Source of the DNA: Obscuribacter phosphatis_A
Lineage (GTDB): Bacteria; Cyanobacteriota; Vampirovibrionia; Obscuribacterales; Obscuribacteraceae
DNA length: 64,000 bases
Direction of reading: 5' to 3'
Assembly (NCBI GenBank): GCA_017303615.1
Contig: JAFLCK010000024.1
Span: 16,561-80,560, forward strand
Below the pieces are notes generated by a model. It saw only the letters and a program-made list of their open reading frames with translations. It had not been told where the DNA came from and ran no database searches. Below, one piece after another: positions 40,613 to 49,623 of the stretch (position 1 is its first letter; every line of letters starts with the position of its first letter). The translations under genes and the position numbers were made by a program.

Positions 40613-43051
40613 TTATGAATAGATATTCCGTCGTGAGCCAGCCAACTCGTCCAAGAGCCGGCTGGGTGCAAAGTTCAGTCGCCAGTTCTGGCCAGCCTTG
40701 CCGCTGCCGATAGAGATATCGCGCATGAGATCGGCGAACGCCTTCACCCCGCGCTGGTCGATATGCTTGAGCGGTCCACCCAGAGACATGGTAAAGCCGG
40801 TGCTCACCTTAAACGCCAGGTCGAGCAAGAAAGGCTCTGCCACCACTCCGGCTTCCAAAACCCGCACCGCTTCCATTTCTATGGCACCGACCAAAACTTC
40901 GCGAATCGCTTCTTCGCACATCGGGAAGCTGCCGAGGTTAGGCGCAAGTTCTTTCAAGGCGCTATTTAGCAAAGGTACTCGCTTGCCGCCCGACATTTTG
41001 CCCAGCAGTTTAGCCATGCCGCGGGCTGGAAGAGCAACTTTCTTCACTTTTTCACCATCCCAGATGTAAAAGCCTTTGCCGCTCTTTCTGCCCAAGGCAC
41101 CTTGCTCGACCAATTTGCTGACAATGTTGTCCTCGGGCAAAGCGAGCCGCTCACCGTGGGCATTGTGCAACGTACGGGCAACGCTGAGCACCACATCAAG
41201 CCCGACATAGTCCATCAATTCGATTGGACCCATGGGCATGCCGAAATTCTTCATAGCCTTGTCGATTGCTTCAACCGAAACACCCATAGCAAGAAGATGA
41301 GCCGCGACAACAAGCTCTGCGCCCAAGACGGCATTGACGATAAAGCCTGGATAGTCTTTGCAAGGCAGCGGCAACTTACCCAGGGCGCTCACCAAGCCAA
41401 TCGAAGTAGCCAGGGTCTCTTTGCTGGTATGAGTGGTGGCTGGAATTTCCACACCGACCATACGGCTGACCGGATTGAAGAAGTGCATGCCGCTGAAGCG
41501 GTCTTTGTACTTGACGCCTTCCGCCAAAGCCTCAAGAGAGAGAGCCGAGGTGTTTGAGAAGATGAAGTAGGGCTCAGTGCGACCGGCGGCCTCCATCTCG
41601 CTGTCAATGCGGCGGTAACAGGCATGCTTCCATTCAAGCTTTTCTGGAATAGCTTCGATGATGGCGTCGCAGCAAACCAAAGCACTATATTCGGTGGCGG
41701 TTTGCAGCTTAAAAAGTACAGCGCTGCAATCGGCTTCGCTCATTTTGCCGGTCTTGACACGTTCGCTAGCCAAGGCAGCAATGTGCTGGGTTGCTGCAGC
41801 GAGAAGTTCTTCTTTCACATCAATCAGCACCACCTTATCGATAGTACCCGCCATCAAGGCTTCAAAGGCAATTTCTCGCCCCATGATGCCCGAGCCGACA
41901 ACACCAAGGCATTTGACGACATAGGGCGCAGCCTCACCGGCAAGCTTCTTTGCCTGACTGCGGTCGATAAACATATCTACCAAATTTCGGGCTTCGTTGG
42001 TCTGGGTGCGCCTGGCAAAGACTGCCGATTCGTAGGCAAGGGCTTTATCGAGCGGCATATCAAGACATTTGAGAGTGCAGTCGGCGGCAATCGCCGGTCC
42101 TTCATAACCGCGCGACATGGCTTTGACAGTGGCAACAATCGAAGCCTTGGGCAGGTTGTGCGCAAAAGTGGCCAGCCTGCTCTTGAATGCTTTACCGCTT
42201 TTGACGGCAAGCATGCGCGCCGCAAACCGCTCGCCCAAAGCAGGCTTCTTGCTCTTTGCCGCCCTGGCAGCATAAGCCCGACCGGCATCGCTGTCGACAA
42301 AGGCTATAGTTTCTTCACCGAGAGCGACTGCCTCCGCCTTAGCCAACAAGACCGACTGCGCCACGGCTTCATTGACCAAACCAAGGCGCCAAGCGTCTTG
42401 CGCATTGACATCAATACCGCTGGAAATTATCTTCACCGCTTCGGAGGGATCGATGAGACGGGGCAAAAGCACCGCTCCACCAAAGCCGGGCAAAAGCCCC
42501 AGACGCACTTCCGGCAGAGCCAAAGCCGTTTTTGCGCTGGTGGAGGCAAGGCGATGACTGCACCAGAGCGCCAATTCCAGACCGCCGCCTTTGCAGGGTC
42601 CATCGATAGCGGCGACGAAAGGCTTACCCAGGGCAGGAATCTTGGCGAGAATCTGCTTGGCACGCTCCAACATGCGATAGACTTCCGCTTCGGAAGTTTC
42701 CTGCAACTGGTTGATCTCGGTGATGTCCGCGCCGGCGATAAAGTTCTCCGGGCTGGGCGATGCCAGCACAAAGCCTTTCAAATCATCTCGCTTAGCCAGA
42801 TAGTCGAGCACTTTCTCCAGCTCATAAACAGCTTCCAGCTTAAGCAAGTTCACTTTACCCGGCACGCTGAACCAGACAATGCCGACGCCGTTTTCGCGTA
42901 CTTCCAGACGATAATACTGCCAACTTGCTGGGCCGGCGCCGGCTTTCAACTCGCAGCCGCAACCGCCGTCATGCTCAATGTTCGCGCTTATCGCAGCGCT
43001 TGCTGCAGCGCTTGCTGCAGGGCCATTTACTGTGCTTTCTTTGATACTCAT
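40613..43051 (-). CDS. Bifunctional enoyl-CoA hydratase / 3-hydroxyacyl-CoA dehydrogenase
   Basis: An 812-aa multifunctional beta-oxidation protein similar to FadB/FadJ. An Ala-rich, Cys-containing N-terminal tail precedes a crotonase domain (SPSPENFIAGADITEI; CKGGGLELALWCSHRLAS). A Rossmann NAD site follows (KCLGVVGSGIMGREI, about residue 385), then FSGMHFFNPVSRMVGVEI and PGFIVNAVLGAELVV of the 3-hydroxyacyl-CoA dehydrogenase C-terminus. It hydrates trans-2-enoyl-CoA and oxidises the 3-hydroxyacyl-CoA. The next gene upstream on this strand is a thiolase, 11 bases away, so the pair covers the last three steps of the cycle. Confidence 0.95.
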   Translation of the reverse strand: MSIKESTVNGPAASAAASAAISANIEHDGGCGCELKAGAGPASWQYYRLEVRENGVGIVWFSVPGKVNLLKLEAVYELEKVLDYLAKRDDLKGFVLASPSPENFIAGADITEINQLQETSEAEVYRMLERAKQILAKIPALGKPFVAAIDGPCKGGGLELALWCSHRLASTSAKTALALPEVRLGLLPGFGGAVLLPRLIDPSEAVKIISSGIDVNAQDAWRLGLVNEAVAQSVLLAKAEAVALGEETIAFVDSDAGRAYAARAAKSKKPALGERFAARMLAVKSGKAFKSRLATFAHNLPKASIVATVKAMSRGYEGPAIAADCTLKCLDMPLDKALAYESAVFARRTQTNEARNLVDMFIDRSQAKKLAGEAAPYVVKCLGVVGSGIMGREIAFEALMAGTIDKVVLIDVKEELLAAATQHIAALASERVKTGKMSEADCSAVLFKLQTATEYSALVCCDAIIEAIPEKLEWKHACYRRIDSEMEAAGRTEPYFIFSNTSALSLEALAEGVKYKDRFSGMHFFNPVSRMVGVEIPATTHTSKETLATSIGLVSALGKLPLPCKDYPGFIVNAVLGAELVVAAHLLAMGVSVEAIDKAMKNFGMPMGPIELMDYVGLDVVLSVARTLHNAHGERLALPEDNIVSKLVEQGALGRKSGKGFYIWDGEKVKKVALPARGMAKLLGKMSGGKRVPLLNSALKELAPNLGSFPMCEEAIREVLVGAIEMEAVRVLEAGVVAEPFLLDLAFKVSTGFTMSLGGPLKHIDQRGVKAFADLMRDISIGSGKAGQNWRLNFAPSRLLDELAGSRRNIYS

Positions 43052-43062
43052 TTTATTTCACC

Positions 43063-44316
43063 TCAGTTGTGGTTGTAAGCTTTGATGAGGGCGGCAGCAC
43101 CTTGCCCACCGCCGACGCAGAGGGTGGCCACCGCGAACTCTTCACCGGTCAATGACAATTCGAGAGCACCGGTACCGATGATGCGAGCGCCGGTCATGCC
43201 CAGCGGGTGACTGAGCGAAACACCGCCGCCGTTGCGATTGACCTTCTCGATATCGATACCCAGCCGATGAATACAAGCGAGAGCCTGAGCGGCGAAGGCT
43301 TCATTCAATTCCCAATAGCCGATATCGCCGACCGCAAGAGCGTTTCTGCCTAGCAGTTCATTGACTGCATCCACCGGGCCAAGCCCCATGGTCAGAGCAT
43401 GCCTGCCGGTAAGCACCACGTCGACCAGTTCAGCCAAAGGCACGATACCCAGCTCTTTGGCCAGGTCTTCTGTGACCAGCACAAGAGCGCAGGCACCATC
43501 ACCCATGCCGCTGGCATTGCCGGCGGTAACCACTCGCGAACGAGCTGTTTCGGGCAGTTTAGCCAGGGTCTCGACCGAAGTCTGACGAGGAAATTCATCA
43601 TGTTCGACCAGCCCAACACCCGGAATGGCGATTGGTTCTATCTCAGTCGCCAGTCTGCCGCTTGCCATGGCGGCAAGAGCGTTACTCTGACTGCGGGCGG
43701 CAAATTCGTCGGCTTCTTGACGGGTGATGCCCATCAGATCGCCGACTATCTGGGCGGTTTTGATCATGTTCAAAACTGCCGGGTCTCTCGACTGCTTGAT
43801 TGGTCCCAAGCCGCTTTCAGCCAAGCCAAAGAAGGGCAAGGGACCGTAAGTCTTGAACATCTTGCGCAAGAACTTAGGAGCCCTGGTGGTCAGCCATCGG
43901 TTCAAGCCGCTATAGCGCTGTCTTCCAGAGACAATGAGCGGCGGCAACGACATCGACTCCACACCGCAAGCGATACCAAGTGCTGCTTCACCCTGGCGCA
44001 GAGCCGACCAGACGGCGTGAGCAGCGTTAATGCCGGAAGCGCATTGATGCTGAATGGTGTAGGCTGTGATATTGTCGGGTAAGCCGGCTTTCTGAGCCGA
44101 TACACGAGCAGTGTTTGGTTCGAAGTAGCTCTGCACGGCATGACCGGTGACAATCAGATCAATAAGACTGAGGTCTTTGATTCCAGCTCTGCGGGTGACG
44201 TTCTTCAGCACATGGGCGACCATGTCTGAGGCTTCAAGACGCGACAACTTGCCGCCCACTTTACCGATCGGGGTGCGCACAAAGGCACCTATCAGTACTT
44301 TCTTGGGAGTGTTCAT
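43063..44316 (-). CDS. Acetyl-CoA acyltransferase (3-ketoacyl-CoA thiolase)
   Basis: A 417-aa thiolase from ATG 44316, with AGGAG 6 bases upstream. The active-site Cys lies in IQHQCASGINAAHAVWSAL. The later GxNGG-type His loop is NGGGVSLSHPLGMTGARI and the C-terminal Cys is in TLCVGGGQGAA. ELNEAFAAQALA is conserved too. It cleaves 3-ketoacyl-CoA into acetyl-CoA and a shortened acyl-CoA (or runs in reverse). Its operon partner is the fadB-like gene downstream. Sequence alone cannot separate FadI/FadA from an acetoacetyl-CoA thiolase. Confidence 0.95.
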   Translation of the reverse strand: MNTPKKVLIGAFVRTPIGKVGGKLSRLEASDMVAHVLKNVTRRAGIKDLSLIDLIVTGHAVQSYFEPNTARVSAQKAGLPDNITAYTIQHQCASGINAAHAVWSALRQGEAALGIACGVESMSLPPLIVSGRQRYSGLNRWLTTRAPKFLRKMFKTYGPLPFFGLAESGLGPIKQSRDPAVLNMIKTAQIVGDLMGITRQEADEFAARSQSNALAAMASGRLATEIEPIAIPGVGLVEHDEFPRQTSVETLAKLPETARSRVVTAGNASGMGDGACALVLVTEDLAKELGIVPLAELVDVVLTGRHALTMGLGPVDAVNELLGRNALAVGDIGYWELNEAFAAQALACIHRLGIDIEKVNRNGGGVSLSHPLGMTGARIIGTGALELSLTGEEFAVATLCVGGGQGAAALIKAYNHN

Positions 44317-44366
44317 AGTTTTCTCCTGGTTTAAATTTTGGTTGTTTAATCGAGGGCTCAGTACTT

Positions 44367-44600
44367 TCAACGCCCTGGGGCGAAAGCGCCTGAAAAGACA
44401 TACATAAGCCTGTGCAAAAGCTCGACGATGAGACCGGCTAGACCACTTACTAAAGACCGTGTCTCGTATGGCATAAGAATGGCAAGCAATAAGATAAAGA
44501 GCACCATATTTACCACCATGGCGCTGGCTCTTCTGAGAACTTGCAAGATAATGTAGACAATAATGACTGCGACGATGAGCGAAGCGAGATCGATGTGCAT
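44367..44600 (-). CDS. Small membrane protein (77 aa)
   Basis: The frame from ATG 44600 (MHIDLASLIVAVIIVYIILQVLRRASAM) has two transmembrane helices, at about residues 7-21 and 30-44, and a shorter hydrophobic C-terminal part. It has no recognised domain. It lies 50 bases upstream of the thiolase in the same orientation, so it could be the first gene of the beta-oxidation operon. No strong ribosome-binding site was found. Confidence 0.5.
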   Translation of the reverse strand: MHIDLASLIVAVIIVYIILQVLRRASAMVVNMVLFILLLAILMPYETRSLVSGLAGLIVELLHRLMYVFSGAFAPGR

Positions 44601-44694
44601 AGTTTTTACTCTTTTGTGGAGTGTTTGCAGTGAGGAGTGAGAGAACTTGTTTGACAGCAAGTTCAAAGGCTCAAAAGCTCAAAAGCTCAGAATC

Positions 44695-46140
44695 TCAAAA
44701 AGTCCGTCCTGGTCTTATTCTGATGTTCAGCATGAATGAAACAGGTTCACCGTAGACCGGCGCCAATTGACGAGGCACGTCATAGAAAGTGACATCGGCA
44801 CCCAGACCTACTCTTAGCGAGTTGGATGCGTAGACATCGTAGGCATAACCCAGAGTGAAGGCGCCGATGAGAGCGCTTTTCTCAAGTTCAAGATGGGCAT
44901 GCTCGTCATGATCAAGAGCAGAAAGACCGGACTGACCAAACACATTGGTGGCGCCTAAACCCGATTTATCTACATACTCGATGCGACTATAAAGATAATG
45001 CCTGTCTGCAAAGTTGAAACTGCCCTCAATAAGACCGCCTGTCTGACCGCCGTGTTTCTCAATGTTCTTGCCGAACACAGTCGAGAGGGACAGGTAACCG
45101 TCATCAAAGCGGCGACCATATAAAGCAAAGGCGGTGAAACGTTCGAGATCGCCCGGGTGCAGGGTTTCTGGGTTGTGAACATGGGCATAAGAGGCACCGA
45201 AAACCCAATTTTCGCTGGGCATATATTGCAGACGCATAGAGTAGCTGTCGAAGCCGCCGATATCAATTGCCAAACGGTCTTCACCAGGTTCACGACCGTG
45301 AAAAGCCGATACGCCGAAGCGCAGTTTTTCATAATCGAAACCAAGCGAAAGCACGCCGTTTGTGATGTGCCCGGCATCATGGGCATGATGGCTGAGAGGC
45401 ACGGCTGGGTTTTCCATAGCAGAGGGGCGGTGCATAAAGGCTGGCGGACCGTCTTCACGATCACCGGGAAAACCGAAATAGACATAATATCGAAAGCTTT
45501 CGCTGAGAGCCTGAGTAAAGCCTAGCGAAAGCTCAGAGACAAAGTTATGGGGATGCTGGGCATCAATAATAGACTGGCCTCGATAGCTTTCGCCGCTCTG
45601 AAACAGTTGCGGAAAACCACCGGCGCGAGCAGTCCAAGGTTCAAAGGTGAACATGCCCCGGAACATCAAGGCACTGCTTTCAGAAAGCCTAAATTCGCAC
45701 ATCGACATTAGCCAGTTCTGCGACTGGAAGGCGCTGACACCACGGGGTCCACCCTGGTTGTTGAAGCTCAACTTAAACTCGCCGTGAGCCATACAGCTCT
45801 GATCTTCTTGATCGCCAAAAGGCAAATTAAAGTGCCACATATAACCTGGACTATCGGCTGGTACAAGCGCCGTACCAGAACCCAAGGCACCCATTGATTG
45901 ATAGGGACCGCCAAACTGAGAAGGCATCACCGGTAGTGACAAGCCAGATCTGCTGTCTTTAGGCTCATGCATATGCATATGCCCGGAGTGTTCAGGGTGC
46001 TCGAAGTGTCCAGAGTGCTCGGAGTGTCCAGGGTGTCCAGATTCGGCATTGACTGATGTCGGCAGTAAAACCATAGACGCCAGCATTAGGAGACGACAAG
46101 AAGGCTTACGCCCAAGTAGGCGTGATGGCATCATTTTCAT
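44695..46140 (-). CDS. Outer-membrane beta-barrel protein with His-rich N-terminus
   Basis: A 481-aa protein with a signal peptide (residues ~1-32, ending VNA|E). Immediately after cleavage there is a His-rich segment with HxxH spacing (SGHPGHSEHSGHFEHPEHSGHMHMHEP) of ~12 His. The body consists of alternating-polarity strands and ends in Phe (IRIRPGRTF), as do many outer-membrane barrels. The His segment may bind Zn, Cu or Ni at the cell surface or periplasm. I do not recognise a specific channel family. No gene for a TonB-type protein is nearby and there is no TonB box. Confidence 0.7.
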   Translation of the reverse strand: MKMMPSRLLGRKPSCRLLMLASMVLLPTSVNAESGHPGHSEHSGHFEHPEHSGHMHMHEPKDSRSGLSLPVMPSQFGGPYQSMGALGSGTALVPADSPGYMWHFNLPFGDQEDQSCMAHGEFKLSFNNQGGPRGVSAFQSQNWLMSMCEFRLSESSALMFRGMFTFEPWTARAGGFPQLFQSGESYRGQSIIDAQHPHNFVSELSLGFTQALSESFRYYVYFGFPGDREDGPPAFMHRPSAMENPAVPLSHHAHDAGHITNGVLSLGFDYEKLRFGVSAFHGREPGEDRLAIDIGGFDSYSMRLQYMPSENWVFGASYAHVHNPETLHPGDLERFTAFALYGRRFDDGYLSLSTVFGKNIEKHGGQTGGLIEGSFNFADRHYLYSRIEYVDKSGLGATNVFGQSGLSALDHDEHAHLELEKSALIGAFTLGYAYDVYASNSLRVGLGADVTFYDVPRQLAPVYGEPVSFMLNIRIRPGRTF

Positions 46141-46506
46141 AAATCCTCAGTACTGAAAGGGCCGCAGAAGCAGCGTTAAGGTGTGAGTATGAGTCGAACC
46201 GAGCAGATAAATTACTTGCATCAAAGAGATGCCGAGTTTGGGATATTGCCTGAGAAATTGTCTGCCGAAAGGGCTTTTTTAGTAATCCTGCAGCTTGGTT
46301 CGAATTGAAAAGTACAATCAGAGTATTAGCTTACTCATGAGCCCTATACAAGAACAATTGAGGCAAATAGACGCGTTTAGTAAGAAATCAAGGCAGGGCC
46401 ACTTAAAGAGTCCCTGAAAAAATCGCCATAGCGTTTCTCTATTTCAATGCCAAAATTCAATGAAATGCCAAAAATCAAAAAAGAGAGCGCCTTACCGACC
46501 GGCTGA
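46141..46506. other. Intergenic region without recognised features
   Basis: About 365 bp between the outer-membrane protein gene and glutaredoxin. It probably holds the promoter of the former (leftward), but no convincing -35/-10 pair, operator dyad or structured RNA was found. Only short A-rich direct repeats are visible near 46450-46485. Confidence 0.4.
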
Positions 46507-46770
46507 CTAGGTTGGATCAACTAGCAAAGCATCTAGGCGACCTTGCCCATCAAGAGCGTAGAGGTCGTCACAGCCGCCAATATGCTCACCGTTGATAAAA
46601 ATCTGAGGGATTGTTTTTCGACCTTTGCTGCGCTCAAACATCTCAGCAAATTTAGCGCTATCAGACTTGACGTCGAATTCTTCAAATGTCACTTTTTTCT
46701 TTTTCAGCAAGGCTTTCGCCCTTTCGCAATAAGGACAATGTGGACCGGAAAAAACTTCAACACGCAGCAT
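46507..46770 (-). CDS. grxC: Glutaredoxin (GrxC type)
   Basis: An 87-aa protein starting MLRVEVFSGPHCPYCERAKALL, with the dithiol CPYC active site (C12-C15). RKTIPQIFINGEHIGGCDDL contains the cis-Pro loop and the GG glutathione-binding motif. It reduces disulphides and glutathionylated proteins using glutathione. GGAG lies seven bases upstream of the ATG; the longer in-frame start at 46863 has no such signal. It stands alone, transcribed leftward. Confidence 0.95.
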   Translation of the reverse strand: MLRVEVFSGPHCPYCERAKALLKKKKVTFEEFDVKSDSAKFAEMFERSKGRKTIPQIFINGEHIGGCDDLYALDGQGRLDALLVDPT

Positions 46771-47005
46771 CGATCGCTCCCAATAAGCACAACGTAAAAG
46801 AGTATTACCAAAGACGCTGTTTGTCCAAGAAATGCATGAAAAGGCAATGCTCTTACTATTCAACTAGATACCCCTGCAACTGTTGGTGAGAGCGCCGTTA
46901 GACTATTCTGAGATGGGTATATCTAACCTATTGGAAGGATGTTCTGAAAAACATTTCGGCTACTTACTTAGGCAACCCAATTAGGCAACTCAAAGCAGGT
47001 GCGGC

Positions 47006-47344
47006 GTGAACATAGACAATTTCAAATCTGCCCTGAGAAGAACCCAACCTGAACCGCAGGATACCGAAAGAACTTTAGCTTGGAAGCTTTTGCTTGCCAG
47101 AGCCAAAGAAAGTCAACAAAATGGAAATTGGGAAGACGCTTGCGCCTGCTATGAAGGGGCGGTTTCGATGATCGAAGCCAGACTGGGGGCGAAAAACATC
47201 TTACTGGCACATGTTTTGATGCAATTTTCCATTCTCAAAGAAGAAATGGGCGAACTGGATAAGGCTAAAGAGACAAGTCACCGAGCCAGAATGATCATTG
47301 CCGACCTGGCTTCAGACGCTGAGGGTGAACTGCTGAAATCTTGA
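47006..47344 (+). CDS. Small TPR protein
   Basis: A 112-aa protein from GTG 47006. It contains about two TPR units: TLAWKLLLARAKESQQNGNWEDACACYEGAVSMIEARLG and LLAHVLMQFSILKEEMGELDKAKETSHRARMII. There is no signal peptide. The protein is similar in style to the larger TPR proteins of the window but free-standing. It is an interaction module of unknown purpose. Its end is followed after ~85 bases by a leftward terminator. Confidence 0.65.
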   Translation: MNIDNFKSALRRTQPEPQDTERTLAWKLLLARAKESQQNGNWEDACACYEGAVSMIEARLGAKNILLAHVLMQFSILKEEMGELDKAKETSHRARMIIADLASDAEGELLKS

Positions 47345-47417
47345 GAGCTCAATTACCTTCTAGTTCGTTTAAGTTATTCGCTCGCGCTCTACTATTTTCT
47401 ATAGTTTCTAAAAGCAA

Positions 47418-47463
47418 CAAAAAAGAGCGGGGGTGATATCGCCATTGATATCACCCCGCCCTT
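47418..47463 (-). terminator. Strong terminator of the rimI transcript
   Basis: GGGGTGATATC (47430-47440) pairs exactly with GATATCACCCC (47447-47457) around a six-base loop. On the minus strand the stem is followed by GCTCTTTTTTG, about 30 bases after the rimI stop. Confidence 0.85.
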
Positions 47464-47489
47464 CTCATTGCTTGGCTTGCCTGCCGAGC

Positions 47490-48023
47490 CTATTGGCTCA
47501 GCGCGGCAGCCTCGCCATCTTCTACCCGTTCCGGCAAGTAACGGCTCATGTAGACACCGTCCTCACCATCCGGATAGTAGTTCTTCTTGATGCGTTGGCG
47601 ACGAAAACCAAGACGCAAGTAGCATTCGATTGCTGCCGAGTTGCTCATGCGCACTTCCAGAGAAACGCGCTTCTTGCCAAGCCGCCCGGCGAGCACAAAG
47701 AGACGCTCGATCAGACGATTGGCCAAACCCATGCGCCGGAAGCGCGGATGCACAGCCACATCGGCGATGTGAATACGTCCTTGCGTCACCTCGAAGAGGA
47801 GGAAGGCAGCCACGGTCTCGGGCACCTCGACCTCACTATCTTGGTCTTCTCGACAGGTGAGAACATAGCCGAAGCAGTTCCCCCAATCGAAGAAAGCCTC
47901 GATATCTTCCTCGCTCCAGGCATCGGCATAGCTCAGGCGCTCGATTTCAGCCACCTGGGCGAGATGCACTGCTCGCAGCCTGGAAAGACGCAAGCTTGAA
48001 AGAGACTTTTGTGATTTTTCCAT
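47490..48023 (-). CDS. rimI: GNAT-family ribosomal-protein-alanine N-acetyltransferase
   Basis: A 177-aa protein with the RimI pattern. LRAVHLAQVAEIERLSYADAWSEEDIEAFF gives the N-terminal substrate region. IHIADVAVHPRFRRMGLANRLIERL is the acetyl-CoA loop (R/QxxGxG/A-like), and VSLEVRMSNSAAIECYLRLGFRRQRIKKNYYPDGEDGVYMSRYL is the conserved C-terminus. RimI acetylates the N-terminal Ala of ribosomal protein S18 in enteric bacteria, which is interesting beside the S18 paralogue, though the genes are far apart. A preceding basic N-terminal extension of about 12 residues is present. It is bounded downstream by a strong terminator. Confidence 0.85.
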   Translation of the reverse strand: MEKSQKSLSSLRLSRLRAVHLAQVAEIERLSYADAWSEEDIEAFFDWGNCFGYVLTCREDQDSEVEVPETVAAFLLFEVTQGRIHIADVAVHPRFRRMGLANRLIERLFVLAGRLGKKRVSLEVRMSNSAAIECYLRLGFRRQRIKKNYYPDGEDGVYMSRYLPERVEDGEAAALSQ

Positions 48024-48038
48024 GGTTGTTCTAGTAGT

Positions 48039-48070
48039 AAAAGAGAGGGGGAGGTTGTCCTACCCCTCTC
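48039..48070 (-). terminator. Terminator of the 49.5-kb hypothetical gene
   Basis: GAGAGGGG (48043-48050) and CCCCTCTC (48063-48070) form an 8-bp stem. On the minus strand it is followed by TTTTACT. It lies ~20 bases below the stop. Confidence 0.65.
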
Positions 48071-48092
48071 AGCGCACCGCATTGAATGGAAA

Positions 48093-49469
48093 TCAGCGCC
48101 GACAAGCCTCGACCGAGAGCAAGGGCACTTCGACGGTGACGCGGGCTTGCCCACCGCCATCTTTGCAGTCTTCCGCACTGACGGCAGCTGCAGGGGCAGC
48201 CGCCGCCGAATCTGCTTTGACGGCTGCCTGAGCCTTGGGCTCGGGCAGGTCGGCAAAGAAAGAATCGAGGTCGGCACCGGAATGGGTACCGGCTGCCGCC
48301 TCAACCTCGTCATCAGCGCGGAACTTCTTCACCACCGGAGGCAGACGCGGCTCCGACTCGTCCACCGGAACAGGCAAGGGCTTGTCGGCCGGCGGCAGTT
48401 TGTCGGTCGGAATACCGTCTTTGCCGGGCTTGCCCTGTTCCTCCTGTTCCTCCTGTTCCTTCTTGCGCGCCGCATCGATGATGGCATGACGCCTCATCTT
48501 AGCCAGCTCGGAAGGCGGCGCCTTCTGCAGTTCGACGAAGAGAGCCTTGAGCACCTTGTCGCAGCCGGCCTGATGGGCCTTCCACGAAGAGTGCTTCCAG
48601 TACCAGTCGCCCTGCTTGGGGTCATCGGGACGGAACTTGTAAACAGGCAACGAGACAATGCGCATTTCGAGACGGGTCTCGAAGTCGCATGCCTGCCCGT
48701 AGTACCAGGTGGTGATATTCACCTCCAGATACGTCTGAGCATTGCGGTCCACCTCAAGCTCGGTATTCCAAGGAAAGACGCTGCGCCGCTTGCCCACCTG
48801 CCAGAACTGACGCCAGACCCGAGTGCAGCCAATGGCGCCCTCGTAGTAACCGGCGGGAACACGGCAGCCAGTGCGGCGCGTGATTTCCAAGGGCGTCAGA
48901 AACTTCTCGTCCATCGGAGCCAGGTTGACAGCCCCGCTCCAATCGGTGAGGAAGTACTTGGTCTGGTCGAGAGAAGGGAAGTGCGACATGCGATTGCAGA
49001 TGCGAATCAAGCCCGCTGCCAGCGCCGCCTCACGGAAGAGCTTGGGCACGTCGAGCTGACCGTGGCAGACCACGTGTGCACCATAGAAGCGCCGACGCGG
49101 ATCTTCCAAAGCCTCGCGCACCTTGCGACGGAACTCTTGTTCCTCTTCGGCAGTGTGGCGACCATCGCTTGAGCCATAAGTGGCCACGGGCACGCCGTCG
49201 TCCTGCGTACCGCTGTTGATGTCCACCGAAACGTGGGTGAAATCGCCGTTCCACCCTTTGGGGTCGCAGTGCGAGTGTCCGACCATCAGGGTCTCGGGGG
49301 AGATCTTCTTGAAGAAGCCCCGAGAACGACCGGCGTCGGAAGGGTCGGTTCCGTAGCCGCCATGGCCGTGTCCCACATCCAGATCACTCACACCAAAGCC
49401 GTCATGAGAGCCGGCTGTTTCGCCGGAGCTGCCATGACCGCCGTCATGACCATCAGCACCATCAGACAT
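48093..49469 (-). CDS. Hypothetical protein with Gly/His-rich N-terminus
   Basis: A 458-aa protein. The ATG at 49469 has AGGAG seven bases upstream; the frame extends to 49550 but without a signal. Residues 1-50 are Gly/His/Asp-rich (GADGHDGGHGSSGETAGSHDG...). A folded central region contains LMVGHSHCDPKGWNGDFTHVSVDIN and FYGAHVVCHGQLDVPKLFREAALAAGLIRICNRMSHFPS. It also contains GYYEGAIGCTRVWRQFWQVGKR. The last ~120 residues are low-complexity, with charged, Pro- and Ala-rich repeats. Codons end mostly in C or G. The many His and Cys suggest metal binding, but I recognise no family. Confidence 0.6.
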   Translation of the reverse strand: MSDGADGHDGGHGSSGETAGSHDGFGVSDLDVGHGHGGYGTDPSDAGRSRGFFKKISPETLMVGHSHCDPKGWNGDFTHVSVDINSGTQDDGVPVATYGSSDGRHTAEEEQEFRRKVREALEDPRRRFYGAHVVCHGQLDVPKLFREAALAAGLIRICNRMSHFPSLDQTKYFLTDWSGAVNLAPMDEKFLTPLEITRRTGCRVPAGYYEGAIGCTRVWRQFWQVGKRRSVFPWNTELEVDRNAQTYLEVNITTWYYGQACDFETRLEMRIVSLPVYKFRPDDPKQGDWYWKHSSWKAHQAGCDKVLKALFVELQKAPPSELAKMRRHAIIDAARKKEQEEQEEQGKPGKDGIPTDKLPPADKPLPVPVDESEPRLPPVVKKFRADDEVEAAAGTHSGADLDSFFADLPEPKAQAAVKADSAAAAPAAAVSAEDCKDGGGQARVTVEVPLLSVEACRR

Positions 49470-49623
49470 AGTTTTACTCCTGTTGCTTAGGTTGAAACTT
49501 AGTAGTTCGTTACTTGTGCAACCCCGAGAAAGCGCCTCAGAGATTGTCACGAGAGTAAAATGAGAATGTGCCGTCTTAGCTCTCCAGCATTGCCTCCAGA
49601 GACCGGCCCGCGAAGGTCAGCCC

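Noticed and set aside
41624..43078. A 484-codon plus-strand open frame opposite the fadB-like gene
   Set aside because: The minus-strand product matches FadB/FadJ throughout; the other frame has no domain.
43319..43331. Further copies of the palindrome (GCCGATATCGCC near 43320, ACCGATATCGCT near 50338)
   Set aside because: Each breaks the CCGATATCGG core and lies inside conserved coding sequence, consistent with chance.
46180..46310. tRNA-like GTCGAACC and GGTTCGAATT fragments
   Set aside because: No acceptor, anticodon or D stems can be drawn around them.
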